Of a stretch of DNA of 15,933 nucleotides, positions 13,815-15,933 are shown piece by piece. The notes under the pieces are model-generated. The model ran no database searches, was not told the origin of the DNA, and saw nothing but the letters and a program-made list of their open reading frames with translations. How positions within the stretch are numbered: position 1 is the first letter of the stretch; each line of letters opens with the position of its first letter. A program made the translations under genes and the position numbers. This DNA comes from CAYYOS01 sp964473355 (GTDB taxonomy: Bacteria > Pseudomonadota > Gammaproteobacteria > Burkholderiales > REEB80). The stretch lies in contig CAYYOS010000050.1 of NCBI GenBank assembly GCA_964473355.1, positions 1 through 15,933 on the forward strand. Direction: 5' to 3'.

Positions 13815-14129
13815 ATGGCTGATAGTAAAAAGATCTCAACACCGAAAAAACAGGCAACGGTAAAATCCGGCAGCGCGGCTAAGTCAACGACGACTAAAGT
13901 AGCCGCATCCCGCAAATCTTCGCCCTCAAAAAAACCTGCCTCCAGCAGGACCCCGCGAGAATCGGCCCAATCTCTGCGGCGTTTAGATCCAACGCCCGAG
14001 GAGCGCTATCTTTTAATTGAAAAAGAGGCGTATTACCGCGCTGAAAAGCGCGGTTTTCGCGGAGGTCATCCCGCTCAAGACTGGCTGGAAGCGGAAGCTT
14101 ATATCGATAAACTGTTACGAACGTCTTAA
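13815..14129 (+). CDS. DUF2934 protein with basic Lys/Ser/Ala-rich tail
   Basis: A 104-residue protein. Residues 1-50 are low complexity, rich in Lys, Ser, Ala, Thr and Pro, like histone-H1-type bacterial tails. Residues 60-101 form the DUF2934 domain: EERYLLIEKEAYYRAEKRGF followed by HPAQDWLEAEAYI. The domain's function is unknown; the tail suggests nucleic-acid or polyanion binding, which is inference. The ATG at 13815 has TAGGAG upstream. The stop codon lies 2 bp before the GTG of the DAHP synthase gene, so the two are probably translationally coupled. Confidence 0.8.
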   Translation: MADSKKISTPKKQATVKSGSAAKSTTTKVAASRKSSPSKKPASSRTPRESAQSLRRLDPTPEERYLLIEKEAYYRAEKRGFRGGHPAQDWLEAEAYIDKLLRTS

Positions 14130-14131
14130 CC

Positions 14132-15247
14132 GTGATTTTAATTCTTTCTCCGAACGTAGATACAGCGGCCGAGGATTACCAGCGCTTGATGGGTCATCTC
14201 GGTCAATTGCGGAACATCCAAACGCGAGTGCACCAAGAATTTGGCGCGCAACAAGTATTAACGGAAGTCTATTTGGTGGGCGATACCGGCGCGCTTTCCG
14301 TAGAACAAATGCAGACATTGCCATGCGTCGAACGCGTGGTTCGCATTTCCGAAGCGTATCGGATATTGGGGCGCCATAAGGACGATAAGCGGGCGACGCA
14401 TTTTGATTATAAAGGGGTGCGTTTCGGTCAAGACACCTTGAATATTTTTGCCGGTCTATGCGCTGTCGATACGCCCGCTCACGTGGAACGCATGATGCGA
14501 GCCTTACAAGAACACGGTCAGGTATGCACGCGCATGGGCGCCTATAAACCACGCACCAATCCTTATTCTTTTCAGGGGCACGGTAAACAATGTTTACCCT
14601 ATGTTTTTGAGCTCGCGGGCAAGTTCGGAATAAAAGTTATCGCGATGGAAGTTACTCACGAATCTCACGTTACAGAAATTAAGGAGAGTTTGCATCGCAC
14701 TGGTGATCCAACTGGCGTGATCCTGCAGATTGGAACGCGTAACACGCAAAATTTCGAATTGTTAAAAATCGTTGGTCGTCAAAAAGAATTTCCGGTGCTA
14801 ATAAAACGTGGCTTTGGCATTACTTTGGATGAATCTCTGAATGCAGCGGAATACTTGGCGTCCGAGGGGAACCGCAATGTCGTGTTTGGCTTGCGTGGCA
14901 TGAAAACCAACATGGGCGACCCGCATCGCAATCTAGTGGACTTCGCTCACGTTCCAGTGGTTAAGCGCTTGACGCGCATGCCAGTGTGTATTGACCCTTC
15001 ACATTCCGTCGGCGCACGCAGCCGCGGCACGGACGGAATTTTAGATCTCATGCATGTGACCGCTCAGGGCATTATTGCGGGGGCAAATATGGTGCTGGTA
15101 GATTTTCATCCCGCCCCCGCCTTAGCTTTGGTGGATGGCCCGCAAGCTTTAACCTTAGAAGAGTTACCGCAGTTTTTGGAAGACGTACAAATCGCGCGGC
15201 GAGCATATGAAGCACGCGTTGCCCTGGCCCAGGGCGCGGCCGCATAA
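14132..15247 (+). CDS. aroF: Divergent type I-beta DAHP synthase (3-deoxy-7-phosphoheptulonate synthase)
   Basis: A 371-residue protein related to TM0343-type enzymes, which condense PEP and erythrose-4-phosphate at the entry to the shikimate pathway. Residues 1-85 form a ferredoxin-like N-terminal domain and the rest a TIM barrel. Visible active-site elements are Cys110, YKPRTNPYSFQG (138-149), IQIG-like LQIGTRNTQNF, KRGF (225-228), LRG (254-256), DPSH with His291, and Asp335. Odd points: GPCSVE is GLCAVD here; the metal-ligand Glu of the EVHP motif is Asp324 (VDFHP); the family's ERG is LRG. The start is GTG at 14132, 2 bp after DUF2934, supported by VILILSPN aligning with the family N-terminus. 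It may be a normal DAHP synthase with conservative changes or a paralogue with altered substrate. Confidence 0.82.
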   Translation: MILILSPNVDTAAEDYQRLMGHLGQLRNIQTRVHQEFGAQQVLTEVYLVGDTGALSVEQMQTLPCVERVVRISEAYRILGRHKDDKRATHFDYKGVRFGQDTLNIFAGLCAVDTPAHVERMMRALQEHGQVCTRMGAYKPRTNPYSFQGHGKQCLPYVFELAGKFGIKVIAMEVTHESHVTEIKESLHRTGDPTGVILQIGTRNTQNFELLKIVGRQKEFPVLIKRGFGITLDESLNAAEYLASEGNRNVVFGLRGMKTNMGDPHRNLVDFAHVPVVKRLTRMPVCIDPSHSVGARSRGTDGILDLMHVTAQGIIAGANMVLVDFHPAPALALVDGPQALTLEELPQFLEDVQIARRAYEARVALAQGAAA

Positions 15248-15304
15248 CTTTGCCGCTAATCTAACCGCAAGTTAATCCCTTATTCAGTTTCAGTTCATGC
15301 GCAC

Positions 15305-15335
15305 GGTGCTACTTTGGCACCACGATCTTTTTTTT
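15305..15335 (+). terminator. Weak possible terminator after the DAHP synthase gene
   Basis: GGTGC (15305-15309) pairs with GCACC (15317-15321) around a 7-nt loop. Eight T's start 6 nt later (15328-15335). The stem is short and the T-run is displaced, so efficiency is doubtful. It could attenuate read-through into the lipoprotein gene that starts at 15347. Confidence 0.35.
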
Positions 15336-15346
15336 AGGAGAACATC

Positions 15347-15796
15347 ATGAACTGGAAAACATTATTAGCGAGTTTAACCATTGTTGCGACCCTAGGCGCT
15401 TGCACGACCGCCCCCACTAAACAACAAACCGGCGCGGTGGTAGGCGGCTTGCTAGGGGGCGCGTTAGGGAGTCAGGTAGGCGGCGGCAAGGGTAAAACCT
15501 TGGCAACCATAGGCGGTGCCCTGCTAGGTGCATACGCGGGAAGTGAGGTGGGCCGATATATGGATCAATCCGACCTCATGAGGGTTAACCAAGCGTTGGA
15601 AACGAATCCTATCAACCAAACCACCGCCTGGCGCAACCCAGACAGCGGGTACCGCTATGCGGTAACACCAAAACGTACTTACTCTTCCAATGGTAAGGTA
15701 TGTCGCGCCTATACAACCAATGTAAACATGAGCGGACAACGCGAGACCGTAAAGGGTACAGCCTGTCGTGACAGCAACGGCGTTTGGCGGGTTTAA
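15347..15796 (+). CDS. Glycine-zipper 2TM lipoprotein (RT0821/Lpp0805-like surface antigen family)
   Basis: A 149-residue lipoprotein. The signal peptide MNWKTLLASLTIVATLGAC gives lipobox LGAC with Cys19. Glycine-zipper segments follow at about residues 28-72 (GAVVGGLLGGALGSQVGGGK and GGALLGAYAGSEVGRYMD). The C-terminal domain has two Cys (in KVCRAY and GTACRDS) that could form a disulphide and ends NGVWRV, as in the RT0821/Lpp0805-type family. AGGAG precedes the ATG by 7 nt. It parallels the lipoprotein at 12887-13351 in its zipper but has a different C-terminal domain, so the two are related by module rather than simple duplicates. Outer-membrane location is expected. Confidence 0.88.
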   Translation: MNWKTLLASLTIVATLGACTTAPTKQQTGAVVGGLLGGALGSQVGGGKGKTLATIGGALLGAYAGSEVGRYMDQSDLMRVNQALETNPINQTTAWRNPDSGYRYAVTPKRTYSSNGKVCRAYTTNVNMSGQRETVKGTACRDSNGVWRV

Positions 15797-15856
15797 CTAC
15801 CTTTTATCGAATCCACCGCTAGTTCAACCTCGGGCTGGGGTAATCGCCTTAGCCCC

Positions 15857-15885
15857 CTGACAGGTGCGCAGAACTTTGCTACTAT
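15857..15885 (+). promoter_or_regulatory. Sigma-70 promoter facing out of the window
   Basis: CTGACA (15857-15862, 5 of 6) is separated by 17 bp from TACTAT (15880-15885, 4 of 6), which is preceded by an extended-10 TG. Predicted start is near 15892, so it would drive a gene beyond the window edge. No ribosome binding site or recognisable protein is seen in the last 40 bases. Confidence 0.5.
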
Positions 15886-15933
15886 GCGCGCTTATCAGGC
15901 GCAGAGGTTAATTGAAAAATTTAATTATTCAGG

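Noticed and set aside
15315..15329. TGGCAC upstream of the second lipoprotein as a sigma-54 promoter
   Set aside because: The -24 half is perfect, but no GC lies 12 bp after the GG (TT is found instead). The bases are better explained as part of the small hairpin before the T-run.
15884..15933. New coding region starting at the ATG at 15884
   Set aside because: No ribosome binding site is present, only 16 codons are visible, and the ATG overlaps the predicted -10 box.

Overview
The window looks like chromosomal DNA of a proteobacterium, most likely a betaproteobacterium of moderate GC content. The basis is a beta-type DnaX N-terminus, a small bacterial SRP RNA directly upstream of dnaX, a YqjD/YqjE-like cluster, DUF1269-, DUF3309- and CsbD-type stress proteins, and clear -24/-12 (sigma-54) promoters. 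The species assignment is inference. No phage, CRISPR array, tRNA, rRNA or transposase gene was seen. A 10-N assembly gap lies at 1488-1497.

Layout. (1) 1-777, minus strand: the 5' part of dnaX, a 235-bp inverted-repeat element filling most of its leader, and the 4.5S/SRP RNA gene ffs with a perfect -10 box. (2) 925-2273, plus: a lipoprotein-type phospholipase D/cardiolipin-synthase-like gene interrupted by the N gap. (3) 7032 down to 2290, minus: eight tightly packed genes without a visible terminator, in the order RpoE-type sigma factor, two small DUF883-like membrane proteins, YqjE-like holin-family protein, YqjK-position protein, DUF1269-like protein, AsmA-family protein and SemiSWEET. 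(4) 12452 down to 7335, minus: a regulatory block of a large membrane PAS histidine kinase, a sigma-54 activator without a receiver domain, a DUF883 protein, a terminator and a NarL-type response regulator. (5) 12639-13396, plus: a sigma-54 promoter, DUF3309, a glycine-zipper lipoprotein and a terminator. (6) csbD (minus) under its own sigma-54 promoter. (7) Plus strand: DUF2934, a divergent DAHP synthase, a second glycine-zipper lipoprotein and an outward-facing promoter at the edge.

How it may work together (inference from promoter architecture). Three -24/-12 promoters were found by eye, in front of rpoE, DUF3309-lipoprotein and csbD, all starting TGGCAT. At least two have GTAAT-N-ATTAC-like dyads about 95-115 bp upstream of the predicted start, where a sigma-54 activator would bind. 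The activator gene itself has a 19-bp palindrome (TGTAGG-N7-CCTACA) centred near -41 of a predicted -10-only promoter, a classic position for a LuxR/NarL-type activator. A coherent model is kinase -> NarL-type regulator -> sigma-54 activator -> sigma-54 promoters -> RpoE-type sigma factor plus a set of small envelope stress proteins. This RpoN-to-ECF envelope-stress island is the main candidate for an undescribed system here.
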